In this document: one piece after another, positions 42,132 through 53,900 of the stretch | Layout: every line of letters begins with the position of its first letter | How positions within the stretch are numbered: the first letter of the stretch is position 1 | Source of the DNA: Nemertoderma westbladi | Taxonomy: Eukaryota; Xenacoelomorpha; Nemertodermatida; Nemertodermatidae | Assembly (NCBI GenBank): GCA_032718475.1 | Contig: JAUCBJ010002550.1 | Coordinates: forward strand, 22,653 to 86,652 | Direction: 5' to 3' | DNA length: 64,000 nucleotides | Made by a program: the position numbers and the translations under genes | Notes under the pieces: generated by a model | Seen by the model: the letters and a program-made list of their open reading frames with translations, nothing else | Database searches by the model: none | Told to the model about the DNA's origin: nothing

Positions 42132-42866
42132 TTATGTGAGGTTCCACCACGAGGGGGTGAATTTCAGGGGTAAATGTTTATAATGAGTGTTCAGCCTGGA
42201 TTTGAAGGTGTTTAGCGAGGGTGAGGTGACTATATTATCGGTCAGTGCATTCCATGGGTCAATGACCCGGAAGTGGAAGGTAGAGTTCCGTTGGAGTAAT
42301 CTCGCACGTGGTTTCTGGAGTTTTAGGGAATGGCCGCGAGTACTGCTGGAGGAGAGAGTAAATAGATGGTCGACTGACTCCAGACCCGACAGATACCGAT
42401 AGACCTGGACGAGGTCAGCGCGGTGGCGACGATACTCGAGGGTCGGGAGGCCCAGTTGCCGCAAACGAAGAGGGTACGGTGTGTCTCGCAGGTTGGCTAC
42501 TAACCGAGTAGCTCGCCGTTGGACTGATTCAATCAGCCGTGTCTCTCCGATCCGATGTGGCGACCAGACAGTGGAGGCATACTCCAGTGTTGGTCGTACG
42601 AGGGCTTTGTAGAGATTGATGAAGATATCCCCATCCAGGTGCTTGAATGTCCGATATATTAATCCAAGAGTTCGGTTTGCTTTTTTCACGATCGTTGCAA
42701 TATGGTGGCCGAATGAAAGGTCATTTTGAAATATAACACCAAGGTCTTTTTCTTTGGATGTCCGTTCTAGAATGTGATCACCAAGTTGATATGGAAGGCA
42801 AGGGTTGTCGTATCCTATATGCATAATTTTACATTTTGTAAAGTTGAAACTCAACTGCCACGTCAA
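42132..42866 (-). pseudogene. LINE RT C-terminal fragment (CR1-like), 5'-truncated
   Basis: 244 open codons on the - strand: LSFNFTKCKIMHIGYDNP, KEKDLGVIFQNDLSFGHHI, LVRPTLEYASTVWSPH, ESVQRRATRLV, LGLPTLEYRRHRADLVQVY and FHFRVIDPWNAL. These are the RT thumb and C-terminal parts of CR1/Jockey LINEs. The YADD region and everything upstream are missing, as expected for 5' truncation in target-primed reverse transcription. The surviving frame is uninterrupted, so this copy is younger than the other LINE relics here. Confidence 0.82.
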
Positions 42867-43876
42867 ACTCCAGTTGTAAAGAATATCTAAGTCCTATCTA
42901 AGATAACGGTTAGGATTCGACCGGAGCTGATTTGTTGCTGGAGCTGGTCCCGGACCTGCCTCAAAAGTGCCGGAGCCGGACGCCGGACCTACAGTAATAC
43001 CAATACAATAAACGGTGTCATTACCATTCTGCCATTTAGCAATTGTGGAAAAGGAGCAGTTTCAGAGGTTACACTGTTACACTACTACACTACATGCTAC
43101 AGAGATGGGCATTTCTTACCAAAACAATAAACTGTATCATTAGTCATTACCAATTGAGGGAAAGGAGCAGGTTACAGAGATGGGCATTTCTAACCAAAAC
43201 AATAAACGGTATCATTACCAATTGGAATATGAGCTTCCGATTATGTTATTCCATTTGTCTGATAATCAGATACCTGACATATACCGATATTTGCCTAACA
43301 ACTCCCTGAACTCAACCCTACCGGACCTGAAATGAAAAATCATTGTTATCAGAACTGCTACGCGTAGTTTCAAAATACCTACGTGTAGTTTTAACCTATG
43401 CGTAGTTGTTAAAAAGGCAGTAAGTCTGGCTCTACCGGCAAATGACAGGAATGGAAGTTACAAACTACGCGTAGGTCGAAAAGATTTACCCGGCTGGTGG
43501 GTCTAGGTACTGTCACTGTCTGACTGTGATATAGCCTAGCTACAAAGGACAGGACTACCGGTAGGCGGTAGGTACCTCCTGAGCTGAAGTAGTGAGTCTG
43601 TTACCGGTAGTCCTTGATACAGCAAATACGTTTTCCCATAATACTGTAATAGTAATAAGCGCACTAATTGGTTTGCGTAAGTTATAACATAGTTTGGCTC
43701 CTGAACATCAACTTGCCGGAGCCGGACAAGCTTGTCCGGCCCGGAGCCGGAGCTGATTGTTTTATATGCTGAGATTTCATTCTGTAATTTTACGAAATAT
43801 TTTTTCATTAATATGTGGTGCCTTTGTTTAGTTACGTAATATTTACTTATTTACTACATACATTCAGTACTTCTAC
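42867..43876. other. Intronic DNA with inverted minisatellite units
   Basis: Near 43040-43220 are two to three reverse-strand copies of the 68-bp unit family (ACCAAAACAATAAACGGTAT, GAGGGAAAGGAGCAGGTTAC). Elsewhere GCCGGAGCCGGA-like words and ACTACGCGTAGT palindromic words occur near 43360-43480. No gene. Confidence 0.5.
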
Positions 43877-44009
43877 GATCGGCATGCTGCATTGCAGCTG
43901 CATTATATATATATATTACCGTACATATATATTTAGAATGCTGTTCCGGCTTGTCGACAACATTGCGCCGCCACAACTCCCTATCACCCATGACATTTGC
44001 CAGATCATC
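43877..44009 (-). pseudogene. RTE-type LINE C-terminal fragment (copy 2, distal half)
   Basis: Matches 36320-36425, including the phrase GATCGGCATGCTGCATTGCA and the segment encoding DLANVMGDRELW on the - strand. A (TA)n stretch expands the 3' part (43908-43936). It stops at GATCATC, where its other half begins 2.84 kb later at 46851. Confidence 0.65.
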
Positions 44010-44079
44010 AAGAAATCTTAATGAGATTGCATGAAATTTGAAATATATATTGTTCTACCTCCCTCATCCATACTGGGTG

Positions 44080-45145
44080 CGTCAGAATATTTATTTTCGC
44101 TTTCAATCCTTAACTACAAGCGTTTGAAAAGTAATTAAATAGCCTCGAGACAATGCTAAAAAAAACTGGCCACTTCCGAATCTAATATTCCACTCAATTT
44201 CATTAAGATTCAGATGGGGGTGGGATTGCACTGAATTAAGGCATAACAAATATCTTGTATTTTTGATATTATTTTTTGTTATTTATACTAGCTAGTGTTT
44301 TCTATCTATTGTAAATGGAATTAGCTGCTGTAAATTGAGATTTTTGGTCAAAAAAATCGAGCAAAAAAACATCTCGCAGCTCCAATCCCTGATTATAGAA
44401 AATATCGACGTTGATGAAGTTTTATCAAGTGAGCCAGAAAATGATTACGAATCAATTTGCATTGCTGCTGAAAGTCGAAATGAAATTGTTTTGGGTTTTC
44501 TTACCCACAAAATTATCAACAGAAAAGGTAGTAAGAGGTGCCTTCTCATACCGAACTAATTACAATAATTATTGTTCGCTCTCTCGTAAACATATTTGCC
44601 AAGAATCGATCCAAAGCCCACTCCCAGACAGTGAGAGAATCTGCTGTAAAAGAATTCAAACTGCGTCAGCGTCATGTAAATAATAGCTAAATTATAGAAC
44701 TGTTGTTTACCGGTACTCATCATCATTATTGAAAACATTATAAACAATAAACATTCCACAAGATTAACCAATTATCAACTATTTATTTTCTATTGTCCTT
44801 CTTCATTAATTTGCTAGTAAAAACACAATGTTTAAAAAAACACTGGGGGGGGGGGGGGGGGGAACTGGACGCAAAAAAAATTCATCCCTCTCCAGGGGAA
44901 ATTCAACGCAAATAACAAATGATTACTCTCAAAAATAAATAATAAGTGTTTAGTTTATTGTTTTGGTTAAAATTACATGCCACTGTAACCTGTTCCTTTC
45001 CCTAAATTGTGAATTTAACTTTGAGGCGGGATATTAATTCGCCAAGGCGGGGTTTGCATCCAGTTTTCCCCCTGTCTCCCTAATAGATAGTAATTAAATA
45101 GACGCTTGTAGTTAAGGATTGAAAGCGAAAATAAATATTCTGACG
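44080..45145. mobile_element. TIR element carrying an ankyrin-like ORF
   Basis: Left arm 44080-44123 (GCGTCAGAATATTTATTTTC...CTACAAGCGT) and right arm 45102-45145 are inverted copies of about 44 bp with almost no mismatch. The interior contains an ORF (44335-44559), one unit of the dispersed minisatellite (about 44950) and a G17 tract (about 44846). No transposase motif is recognised. Inversion of a flanking duplication is an alternative. Confidence 0.55.
44335..44559 (+). CDS. Short ORF with ankyrin-like helix pattern (uncertain)
   Basis: 75 codons of open frame, shown starting at TTG; the only clear similarity is NDYESICIAAESRNEIVLGF, which resembles the helix pair of an ankyrin repeat. 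CAGAAAAGGTAGTAAG at its right end could be a splice donor. It lies inside a TIR element, so it may be a captured exon fragment or chance. Confidence 0.25.
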   Translation: MRFLVKKIEQKNISQLQSLIIENIDVDEVLSSEPENDYESICIAAESRNEIVLGFLTHKIINRKGSKRCLLIPN

Positions 45146-45865
45146 CGTTAAGATTTGTAGAATAATAATTGGTGGCAAAGTCACTGAATTAAGACACAAT
45201 ATTCCAGATGGCGTAGGTACGCACCAACGAAGTGGAACTGGCATTTACCGATAAAATATAAAAATAGCATACAAATAAGTTGTTTCAAAATTATAATACT
45301 TACTATTGAAATGAATCATAAAAAAATGTTCTATAAGACTTTTATTATAAAATTCTTCAAATATATGAAAAATGATTTAAAAAACGTGTGCCTACTAAAT
45401 TGAGTAGGTAGAATGCAGCTTTCATGGTTGTATATATAGTAGATCATGGTCACAATTCTACAATACTCTAAGTAGTAGGACCTATCTCACCTCCCCCCAA
45501 AACCTGAGATTTTGACTACAGCTTTTCGATACAATAGTGAGATGGGAATGTTGCTTAGCAACACCTGACACTATAATCAGCTTATCTAACAGCGCTGACC
45601 GACGATAATAATAATACAGCTATTCACTGAATAAGTTAAAATAAAATTAATATGTTAAAGACATTATAATTTGTTACAATATGTCGGTTGTATTGTCGGC
45701 CTAAGTTAAAGTACGTCGATATTAACAGAGCGCGTTCAGCCATTGATAATAGTATTTTCAACCAATAATGCCATCAACAAATGCTGTAGATTGAATTGAA
45801 AATCCCGCTAAAAAGGTTGTACTTTTATTACCAGTATTATTTAGCCAATCAAAGTAAAGTTAGTA
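45146..45865. other. Unassigned intronic DNA
   Basis: AT-rich, no gene or clear repeat structure recognised. Confidence 0.4.
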
Positions 45866-46014
45866 AGTCGTTCGCACGAGTTAGTATGTCGTTCGCACGA
45901 GTTAGTTAAGTCGTTCGCGCGACTTAGTAAGTCGTTCGCACGACTTAGTAAGTCGTTCGCACGACTTAGTAAGTCGTTCGCACGACTTAGTAAGTCGTTC
46001 GCACGAGTTAGCAA
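45866..46014. repeat. 21-bp tandem repeat, seven copies
   Basis: The unit is GTCGTTCGCACGACTTAGTAA. It contains two small palindromes, GTCGTTCGCACGAC-like and ACTTAGTAAGT. Sequence variants are G/C at the tenth position and one GCGCG. Confidence 0.9.
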
Positions 46015-46142
46015 AAATATTTTGTCCCTTTAGGGGCTCCATTGCTTTCCCAAATAATTTAACACGATATCACAATCTTCTTACTACTAATAGTACTTAA
46101 CTAATTATGTTTATGCTAATTATTTATCAACCTATTATTGCC

Positions 46143-46447
46143 ACATGGGTGGGTGGGTGGATGGGAATGTGGGAAGGTGCCTGCTGGTTGTTTATTGTTT
46201 TGGTTAGAAAAGTCAGCCGAGGTAACATTCTCCTTTCCCTCAATTGGTAGGTAACAAAATCGTTTATTGTTTTGGTTAGAAAACCCTGTCTCTGTAACCT
46301 GCTCCTTTCCCTCAATTTGTAGGCAATAACGTCGTTTATTGTTTTGGTTAGAAATTACAGCCGCTGTAACCAGCTCTTTTCCTTCAATTGGAAGGTAACA
46401 ACAGCGTTTATTAATTCCCACATTCCCACCCACCTTCCCATATTCCT
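46143..46447. mobile_element. Short TIR element with internal 68-bp-family units
   Basis: The left end GGGTGGATGGGAATGTGGGA and the right end TTCCCACATTCCCACCCACC are inverted. Between them are three units of the dispersed minisatellite family (TCGTTTATTGTTTTGGTTAG, CTGCTCCTTTCCCTCAATT). The 20.8-kb minisatellite could have expanded from such an element. Confidence 0.55.
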
Positions 46448-46850
46448 TTAACATCTGGGTATACTGTAAACTCCACCGTATCAGCTGGCAATATGGGGCA
46501 TGTTAAGTGTTTCTTCATATACACACTACACAGTAGGCCTAGAGAGATACCCCTTCCTGCCTTCCCTTTAGCTGTTTAGCGTAACAAAACTTAATCCTAT
46601 ATCGCATTTTTAATATATAATAATATGCCTTTGTGCATTAGATGCATACCGGTATGCCTGTACTGCTACGTCATATGATGATATTGATACGTAACAGGGC
46701 AACGTGAAACGTGATCCCCTATTCAGTATTGGCTATTTACCTAACAGACAGTTAGGTAAATATTATATCTCTGTCTCCTGATTGGTTATAGGATCAGATG
46801 CTGTCAGATCAGATCAGATAAGGACAGACGTTTTATTCTACATCCTCCTT

Positions 46851-46990
46851 TAAGATGCGTCTCACGAAAGTCATAGGCTGTCCACCATGCTTATTCACTC
46901 CATGATGCTGCCAAAGCACAAGATTATGCACTGGCTGGTCCTCACGGCGAAAGCAATGTCCTGCAAAGCGGAGGCAGCTTTGTTCTAGTG
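46851..46990 (-). pseudogene. RTE-type LINE C-terminal fragment (copy 2, proximal half)
   Basis: Matches 36440-36595: TCCTTTAAGATGCGTCTC... and the - strand peptide RFAGHCFRREDQPVHNLVLW. With 43877-44009 it makes one fragment, interrupted by 2.84 kb and missing about 19 bp at the join. Confidence 0.65.
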
Positions 46991-47799
46991 TCAAGCTTTG
47001 GGGGGACTAATGAGACACCTCCAATGTTATATAGTGCCTGGTTGGGGCTGTGCATTGTATGCATGTATCTCACCCACTTGTCAGTGGGTGAGAACTTTGA
47101 ACCACGTTTGTTGTATTAAATTAACCATCCTCACCTTACATATAACTGTATAATGTTATTTAAATACATTCAATTAAGAAGAAATGTTTCCATGCACTCA
47201 TCTCCAACCAGATGCCAGATCCTGGTTGGATGGCAATTGTATTGTAACACATCCAATACATCCCCCCAGGCTTGACACTGTAACAAAGCTGCCTCCGCTT
47301 TACAGCACATTGTGAATACCAGGCAGTGCACGATCTTGTTCTGTTGGGACGCCTCTTGAAGTACTAGGGCCTTGGGGATGTGTGAGTCATGGGTGAAGCG
47401 AGTTATGGCGCAATTTTGTTGATAAACCTGCACTGCACACCATTCTTAATGTAGTTGCAATGCAGCATCCTGATTATAGGTGGAGTTAAGTTTGAGCGCT
47501 TCACTTATAAATCTCATAGTATATTTGATACCAATAGCTACTTCTCCACCTACCTAAACAACATTCATAGTTCGTTGATAATGCGTAAAGGTCATTGTAA
47601 AGCTCTCGGCATCACAATGAGATAATCACAATGTGTTTATTTCTACATCCAGAATCTACTCTGTCGTCTGCTAATCCGCAAATCAATCATATCATAATCC
47701 TACCAAGAAGGATTATGAGACGGCTTACTATAATGACGTCATTCTAATTGTTTGCTACTATAATAATATTTAATATTGAAACTCCCCCAACTATCGCCG
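46991..47799. other. Unassigned intronic DNA
   Basis: An 87-codon frame at 47170-47433 (- strand) is Cys-rich but has no family signature. No other feature supported. Confidence 0.35.
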
Positions 47800-48323
47800 C
47801 TCCTATTCAGCCTTTTTGTCGCCGATCTACCCAATATAATATTTGCAACCAGCTGTCTAATGTTCATGTATGCAGATGATGTTGCTATCACGGGAAATTC
47901 CATCAAATAGCTCCGGGTCTGTCTAGATAAACTTGAAACATACTGTAAAGATCTAATCTACTACTATCTAATAGTAAACAAGTCTAAAACGAAAGCAATG
48001 AAATTCCGCCGTGGTGGCAGATTGTGTCGAGATCTTACTTACCAATGGACCCAAATAGAGTTTGTAAATTCTTTTGAGTATCTTGGGGTAGTTCTGACCC
48101 CAACCCAACAATCTCAGCATCTGGCCACTATCGCCACCTACACAAATGTGGTTCATCTGCCTGCATGATGAAATCATCCAATCTAATGTAAATCTCAACA
48201 TTATAGCCTTATCTACAGCCGAGAGATTATGGAAACAGGTAATTCTCTCGGCGTCGACTTATGGATGCAGTGTCTACGGTGTGGAACCAGAGATTGTCAG
48301 CTGTCTACCACACGTACAATTAG
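47800..48323 (+). pseudogene. LINE RT relic, part 1 (before hAT-like insertion)
   Basis: Contains MYADDVAITGNSI, the catalytic RT box, then CLDKLETYCKD, VNKSKTKAMKFRRGGRL and NSFEYLGVVLTPTQQSQH. This is RT followed by the usual KTK...FRRGG and YLG boxes. In-frame stops and shifts are present. It stops at ACAATTAG (48316-48323), the target duplication of the inserted element, and resumes at 50677. Confidence 0.75.
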
Positions 48324-48666
48324 TAGGGATGTGGCGAATGTCCGCATCCGCATCCACGGATATCCGCATGATTTTTCGCATCCGCATCCGCACCCATGAC
48401 ATGCGGATGTTACATGCACTATTCAACCATCCCGTCTGAAGGCCCAGCAACCACTCAATTAAATTTGCAATAATAATTAGTTTTTCCCTTATGAAATTAT
48501 TTTTATTTTATCTTAAAATTACACTAAATACTAAAAATACACTAACACTCGACGGGAACAATATAAAAAATGTTTGGTGTATTGTTGTTTTGTTATATTA
48601 TGTCCCGTTCTGTTCTATAACCTTAGACTCTTGTTAGTTTATTAATATAAGATTAGAATACTACTA

Positions 48667-49121
48667 CTAGGTCGAGCGAACTCGGACAGTGGAAATGAGA
48701 TCCTTCCAGGCTTCCCGATTCTCCATAGTTGTCGCAATTTCGTTTCTCCCAAGTTCAGTATCCCTTTCAAGTTGATCTATATATGTTATGGCAGGTCGTC
48801 CACGACTACGCTTTCCATGAGTTGGTTGCCAGAGAAGTAGATCTGGTATGACCTTGTCTTTACTTCGCCAGCAGTGCCCACTGAATCTTAATCTGCGTTC
48901 ATGGAGGGTGGTTGATACAGGTGGTAGTGTACCATAATGCTCGGCGTTTGCCATGTGTTGTCTCCAGCTGATGTTTAGGGCTGCCCTTAGTAGTCTTGTG
49001 TAGCAACCATCAATTCGTTGTTCAAGTGATTTAGTCAGTGTCCAGGTCTCACCCCCGTATAAAAATACACTTTCCACTGTGGCTCGAAAGAACTTAGTCT
49101 TCAGGTGCCTGGAGAGATCTG
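48667..49121 (-). pseudogene. RTE-type LINE C-terminal part
   Basis: On the - strand: VESVFLYGGETWTLTKSLEQ, RIDGCYTRLLRAALNISW, RRLRFSGHCWRSKD, LLLWQPTHGKRSRGRP and TYIDQLERDTEL. These are C-terminal boxes of endonuclease/reverse-transcriptase LINE proteins. The frame is open to the stop at 48667. Upstream continuation is at 49952-50230, across a foldback insertion. Confidence 0.82.
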
Positions 49122-49125
49122 ATTT

Positions 49126-49951
49126 CTACGGAACCCATAAGGGTCACCCTTTCGCGTGTGCATGTGCATTCCTAAAAAATTGCTAAAGCTGTCTATGTGA
49201 GTGTTTACCTCTGTGTGTGAGTGTATAGCTCTGTGTGTGAGTGTTTACCTCTGTGTGTGAGTGTATACCTCTGTGTGTGAGTGTATACCTCTGTGTGTGA
49301 GTGTATACCTCTGTGTGTGAGTGTATAGGCCCATAAGGGTCTCCCTTTACGTGCGTGCACACAAATGACATTTGATTATTGGAGGGTAATTTAAATATCT
49401 TGTTTTTACCTACTACTGAATTAACTGTACCGGTACCTACTGCAGTACTGACTTATTGGATATTACTGTATTACACTAATACTATTACACTAATACAGAT
49501 TAATACTGCAGTACCTGAGTCCTGTATGGAATCCAATAGGTCAGTCTGTCAGTAGGTATTAGTTATAGTTACAGTTAATTCAGTATCAGTACAGCAATAC
49601 GAAGGCCCTGGTAGTAGGTAAAAACAAGATAGGCCTATTTAAATTACCCTCCAATAATCAAATTTCATTTGTTTGCACGCACGTAAAGGGTGACCCTTAT
49701 GGGCCTATACACTCACACACAGAGGTATACACTCACACAGACAGCTTTAGCCATTTTTTAGGAAAGAACACGCAGACGCGAAAGGGTGACCCTTTTGGGC
49801 CTATACACTCACACACAGAGGTAAACACTCACACACAGAGCTATACACTCACACACAGAGGTAAACAGTAAACACTCACATAGACAGCTTTAGCAATTTT
49901 TTAGGAATGCACACGCACACGCGAAAGGGTGACCCTTATGGGCTTCCGTAG
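49126..49951. mobile_element. 826-bp foldback element in the RTE-type LINE
   Basis: Outer arms start CTACGGAACCCATAAGGGTC at the left and, inverted, CTACGGAAGCCCATAAGGGT at the right, and pair for about 90 bp. The interior repeats this with a second inverted pair (about 49330-49430 and 49620-49710) and many GTGTGTGAGTGTATACCTCT units. It is flanked by ATTT on both sides (49122-49125, 49952-49955). Removing it with one ATTT restores the LINE reading frame. No coding capacity. Confidence 0.88.
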
Positions 49952-50230
49952 ATTTCCAGATGGTATCCATTTTTGATAGAGCTACCCAAGCCTTTGCTTT
50001 CCTAACTTCTATGTCCTTTTTGCTACTCTCTATCCATGATCCAAGGTACTGGAAGTCATCGACCTTCCTTATTATCAATGGTTGTCAAGTTTCCATCAAC
50101 ATTAAAGGTCATGAATTCGGTCTTGGTAGCATTTATATGCAATCCAACCTCCTTGGCAGCCCTCTCCACTTTATTTAGTAGAAGCTGTGCATCTGCTAGC
50201 GTATTAGAGAGCAGTCTGTAGACAGCAATC
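49952..50230 (-). pseudogene. RTE-type LINE RT part upstream of the foldback
   Basis: On the - strand: LLNKVERAAKEVGLHINATK, TEFMTFNVDGNLTTI and, after one frame change, VDDFQYLGSWIESSKKDIEV, RKAKAWVALSKMDTIWK. These boxes follow the YADD motif in RTE-type proteins. The catalytic YADD itself is missing (5'-truncated near 50230). Confidence 0.75.
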
Positions 50231-50676
50231 TGTGACTGTAGTTGCCAGATATCTACTACTGGGCGGGGCTTGTATCATCTCTAATGCAGATGCGTATCAA
50301 GCCTTTGCCTTCAATGGTGCCCTAGGCGCTATAGCCCTCAATGACTTATTTAGTTGACGGGGCTGAACCAACCCACTCTTGATCAACTAAATAATGAATA
50401 GGCTATGCTTATCGGGCCTGCCCTACTGGGCTGACAGCTACAGGTAGTACCACATTACTGCCATAGTGGTAGCAGGATCTGGGGACCTGACCTGACCTGA
50501 AGATTAGAATATAATATTAAAATGCTGGTATAACCTTGATGTAAAAGGGAGACCCGGCAAAAATATGTGTTTTAATAGACATCCGCATCCGTGCGAATGT
50601 CACCTCAGACATCTGCATCCGCATCTGCATCCGCGGATGTTAAAAATATGACATTCGCAACATCCCTAACAATTAG

Positions 50677-50915
50677 TAAGAAGTTTCTTCTGGAAACTGT
50701 GGTGTGGTATAAGCAAATACGCCTCTACCTCTGCTATACTAGATGCCATTGACCGCCAGCCCGATATTAGCGATACAACTATCTCACTAGGCCCCCTACC
50801 CGGATATAGACGCAGGGCCGCAGTTCAGATCTCTCCAATGGATCTCATCACAAGATCAGGCCAGGCGTCAGACAAGGATCCCACCACAACCTGTGCCGAA
50901 ATTCCAATCTCTGCG
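50677..50915 (+). pseudogene. LINE RT relic, part 2, grading into the satellite
   Basis: After the 8-bp duplication the frame of part 1 resumes (FFWKLWCGISKYAS, TSAILDAIDRQPDISD, RRRAAVQISPMDLITRSG) and stays open through ISASTFKRPLYLYALR. The last residues are encoded by what becomes the first unit of the 38-bp satellite. Confidence 0.7.
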
Positions 50916-53900
50916 TCAACCTTTAAACGTCCACTATATTTATATGCACTCCGTCAACCTTTAAACGTCCACTATATTTATATGCACTCCGTCAACCTTT
51001 AAACGTCCACTATATTTATATGCACTCCGTCAACCTTTAAACGTCCACTATATTTATATGCACTCCGTCAACCTTTAAACGTCCACTATATTTATATGCA
51101 CTCCGTCAACCTTTAAACGTCCACTATATTTATATGCACTCCGTCAACCTTTAAACGTGCACTTTATTTATATGCACTCCGTCAACCTTTAAACGTGCAC
51201 TTTATTTATATGCACTCCGTCAACCTTTAAACGTCCACTATATTTATATGCACTCCGTCAACCTTTAAACGTCCACTATATTTATATGCACTCCATCAAC
51301 CTTTAAACGTCCACTATATTTATATGCACTCCGTCAACCTTTAAACGTGCACTTTATTTATATGCACTCCGTCAACCTTTAAACGTCCACTATATTTATA
51401 TGCACTCCGTCAACCTTTAAACGTCCACTATATTTATATGCACTCCGTCAACCTTTAAACGTCCACTATATTTATATGCACTCCGTCAACCTTTAAACGT
51501 GCACTTTATTTATATGCACTCCGTCAACCTTTAAACGTCCACTATATTTATATGCACTCCGTCAACCTTTAAACGTCCACTATATTTATATGCACTCCGT
51601 CAACCTTTAAACGTGCACTTTATTTATATGCACTCCGTCAACCTTTAAACGTGCACTTTATTTATATGCACTCCGTCAACCTTTAAACGTGCACTTTATT
51701 TATATGCACTCCGTCAACCTTTAAACGTGCACTTTATTTATATGCACTCCGTCAACCTTTAAACGTGCACTTTATTTATATGCACTCCGTCAACCTTTAA
51801 ACGTCCACTATATTTATATGCACTCCGTCAACCTTTAAACGTCCACTATATTTATATGCACTCCGTCAACCTTTAAACGTGCACTTTATTTATATGCACT
51901 CCGTCAACCTTTAAACGTCCACTATATTTATATGCACTCCGTCAACCTTTAAACGTGCACTTTATTTATATGCACTCCGTCAACCTTTAAACGTGCACTT
52001 TATTTATATGCACTCCGTCAACCTTTAAACGTCCACTATATTTATATGCACTCCGTCAACCTTTAAACGTCCACTATATTTATATGCACTCCGTCAACCT
52101 TTAAACGTCCACTATATTTATATGCACTCCGTCAACCTTTAAACGTCCACTATATTTATATGCACTCCGTCAACCTTTAAACGTCCACTATATTTATATG
52201 CACTCCGTCAACCTTTAAACGTGCACTTTATTTATATGCACTCCGTCAACCTTTAAACGTGCACTTTATTTATATGCACTCCGTCAACCTTTAAACGTCC
52301 ACTATATTTATATGCACTCCGTCAACCTTTAAACGTGCACTTTATTTATATGCACTCCGTCAACCTTTAAACGTGCACTTTATTTATATGCACTCCGTCA
52401 ACCTTTAAACGTGCACTTTATTTATATGCACTCCGTCAACCTTTAAACGTGCACTTTATTTATATGCACTCCGTCAACCTTTAAACGTGCACTTTATTTA
52501 TATGCACTCCGTCAACCTTTAAACGTGCACTTTATTTATATGCACTCCGTCAACCTTTAAACGTGCACTTTATTTATATGCACTCCGTCAACCTTTAAAC
52601 GTGCACTTTATTTATATGCACTCCGTCAACCTTTAAACGTGCACTTTATTTATATGCACTCCGTCAACCTTTAAACGTGCACTTTATTTATATGCACTCC
52701 GTCAACCTTTAAACGTGCACTTTATTTATATGCACTCCGTCAACCTTTAAACGTGCACTTTATTTATATGCACTCCGTCAACCTTTAAACGTGCACTTTA
52801 TTTATATGCACTCCGTCAACCTTTAAACGTGCACTTTATTTATATGCACTCCGTCAACCTTTAAACGTGCACTTTATTTATATGCACTCCGTCAACCTTT
52901 AAACGTCCACTATATTTATATGCACTCCGTCAACCTTTAAACGTGCACTTTATTTATATGCACTCCGTCAACCTTTAAACGTGCACTTTATTTATATGCA
53001 CTCCGTCAACCTTTAAACGTGCACTTTATTTATATGCACTCCGTCAACCTTTAAACGTGCACTTTATTTATATGCACTCCGTCAACCTTTAAACGTGCAC
53101 TTTATTTATATGCACTCCGTCAACCTTTAAACGTGCACTTTATTTATATGCACTCCGTCAACCTTTAAACGTGCACTTTATTTATATGCACTCCGTCAAC
53201 CTTTAAACGTCCACTATATTTATATGCACTCCGTCAACCTTTAAACGTCCACTATATTTATATGCACTCCGTCAACCTTTAAACGTGCACTTTATTTATA
53301 TGCACTCCGTCAACCTTTAAACGTGCACTTTATTTATATGCACTCCGTCAACCTTTAAACGTGCACTTTATTTATATGCACTCCGTCAACCTTTAAACGT
53401 GCACTTTATTTATATGCACTCCGTCAACCTTTAAACGTGCACTTTATTTATATGCACTCCGTCAACCTTTAAACGTGCACTTTATTTATATGCACTCCGT
53501 CAACCTTTAAACGTCCACTATATTTATATGCACTCCGTCAACCTTTAAACGTGCACTTTATTTATATGCACTCCGTCAACCTTTAAACGTCCACTATATT
53601 TATATGCACTCCGTCAACCTTTAAACGTGCACTTTATTTATATGCACTCCGTCAACCTTTAAACGTGCACTTTATTTATATGCACTCCGTCAACCTTTAA
53701 ACGTGCACTTTATTTATATGCACTCCGTCAACCTTTAAACGTGCACTTTATTTATATGCACTCCGTCAACCTTTAAACGTGCACTTTATTTATATGCACT
53801 CCGTCAACCTTTAAACGTCCACTATATTTATATGCACTCCGTCAACCTTTAAACGTCCACTATATTTATATGCACTCCGTCAACCTTTAAACGTGCACTT

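Larger units (their letters stand above)
48324..50668. mobile_element. hAT-like non-autonomous element with 8-bp target duplication
   Basis: Ends are TAGGGATGTGGCGAATGTC (left) and, inverted, TAGGGATGTTGCGAATGTC (right). They are flanked by the perfect 8-bp duplication ACAATTAG (48316-48323 and 50669-50676). Sub-terminal (GCATCC)n repeats occur at both ends (48345-48395 and 50580-50635). The 8-bp duplication is the hAT hallmark. No hAT transposase is present; the interior is an RTE-type LINE fragment containing a further insertion. Confidence 0.85.

Noticed and set aside
47170-47433. 87-codon Cys-rich - strand frame
   Set aside because: No cysteine spacing of a known zinc or knot family; likely chance.
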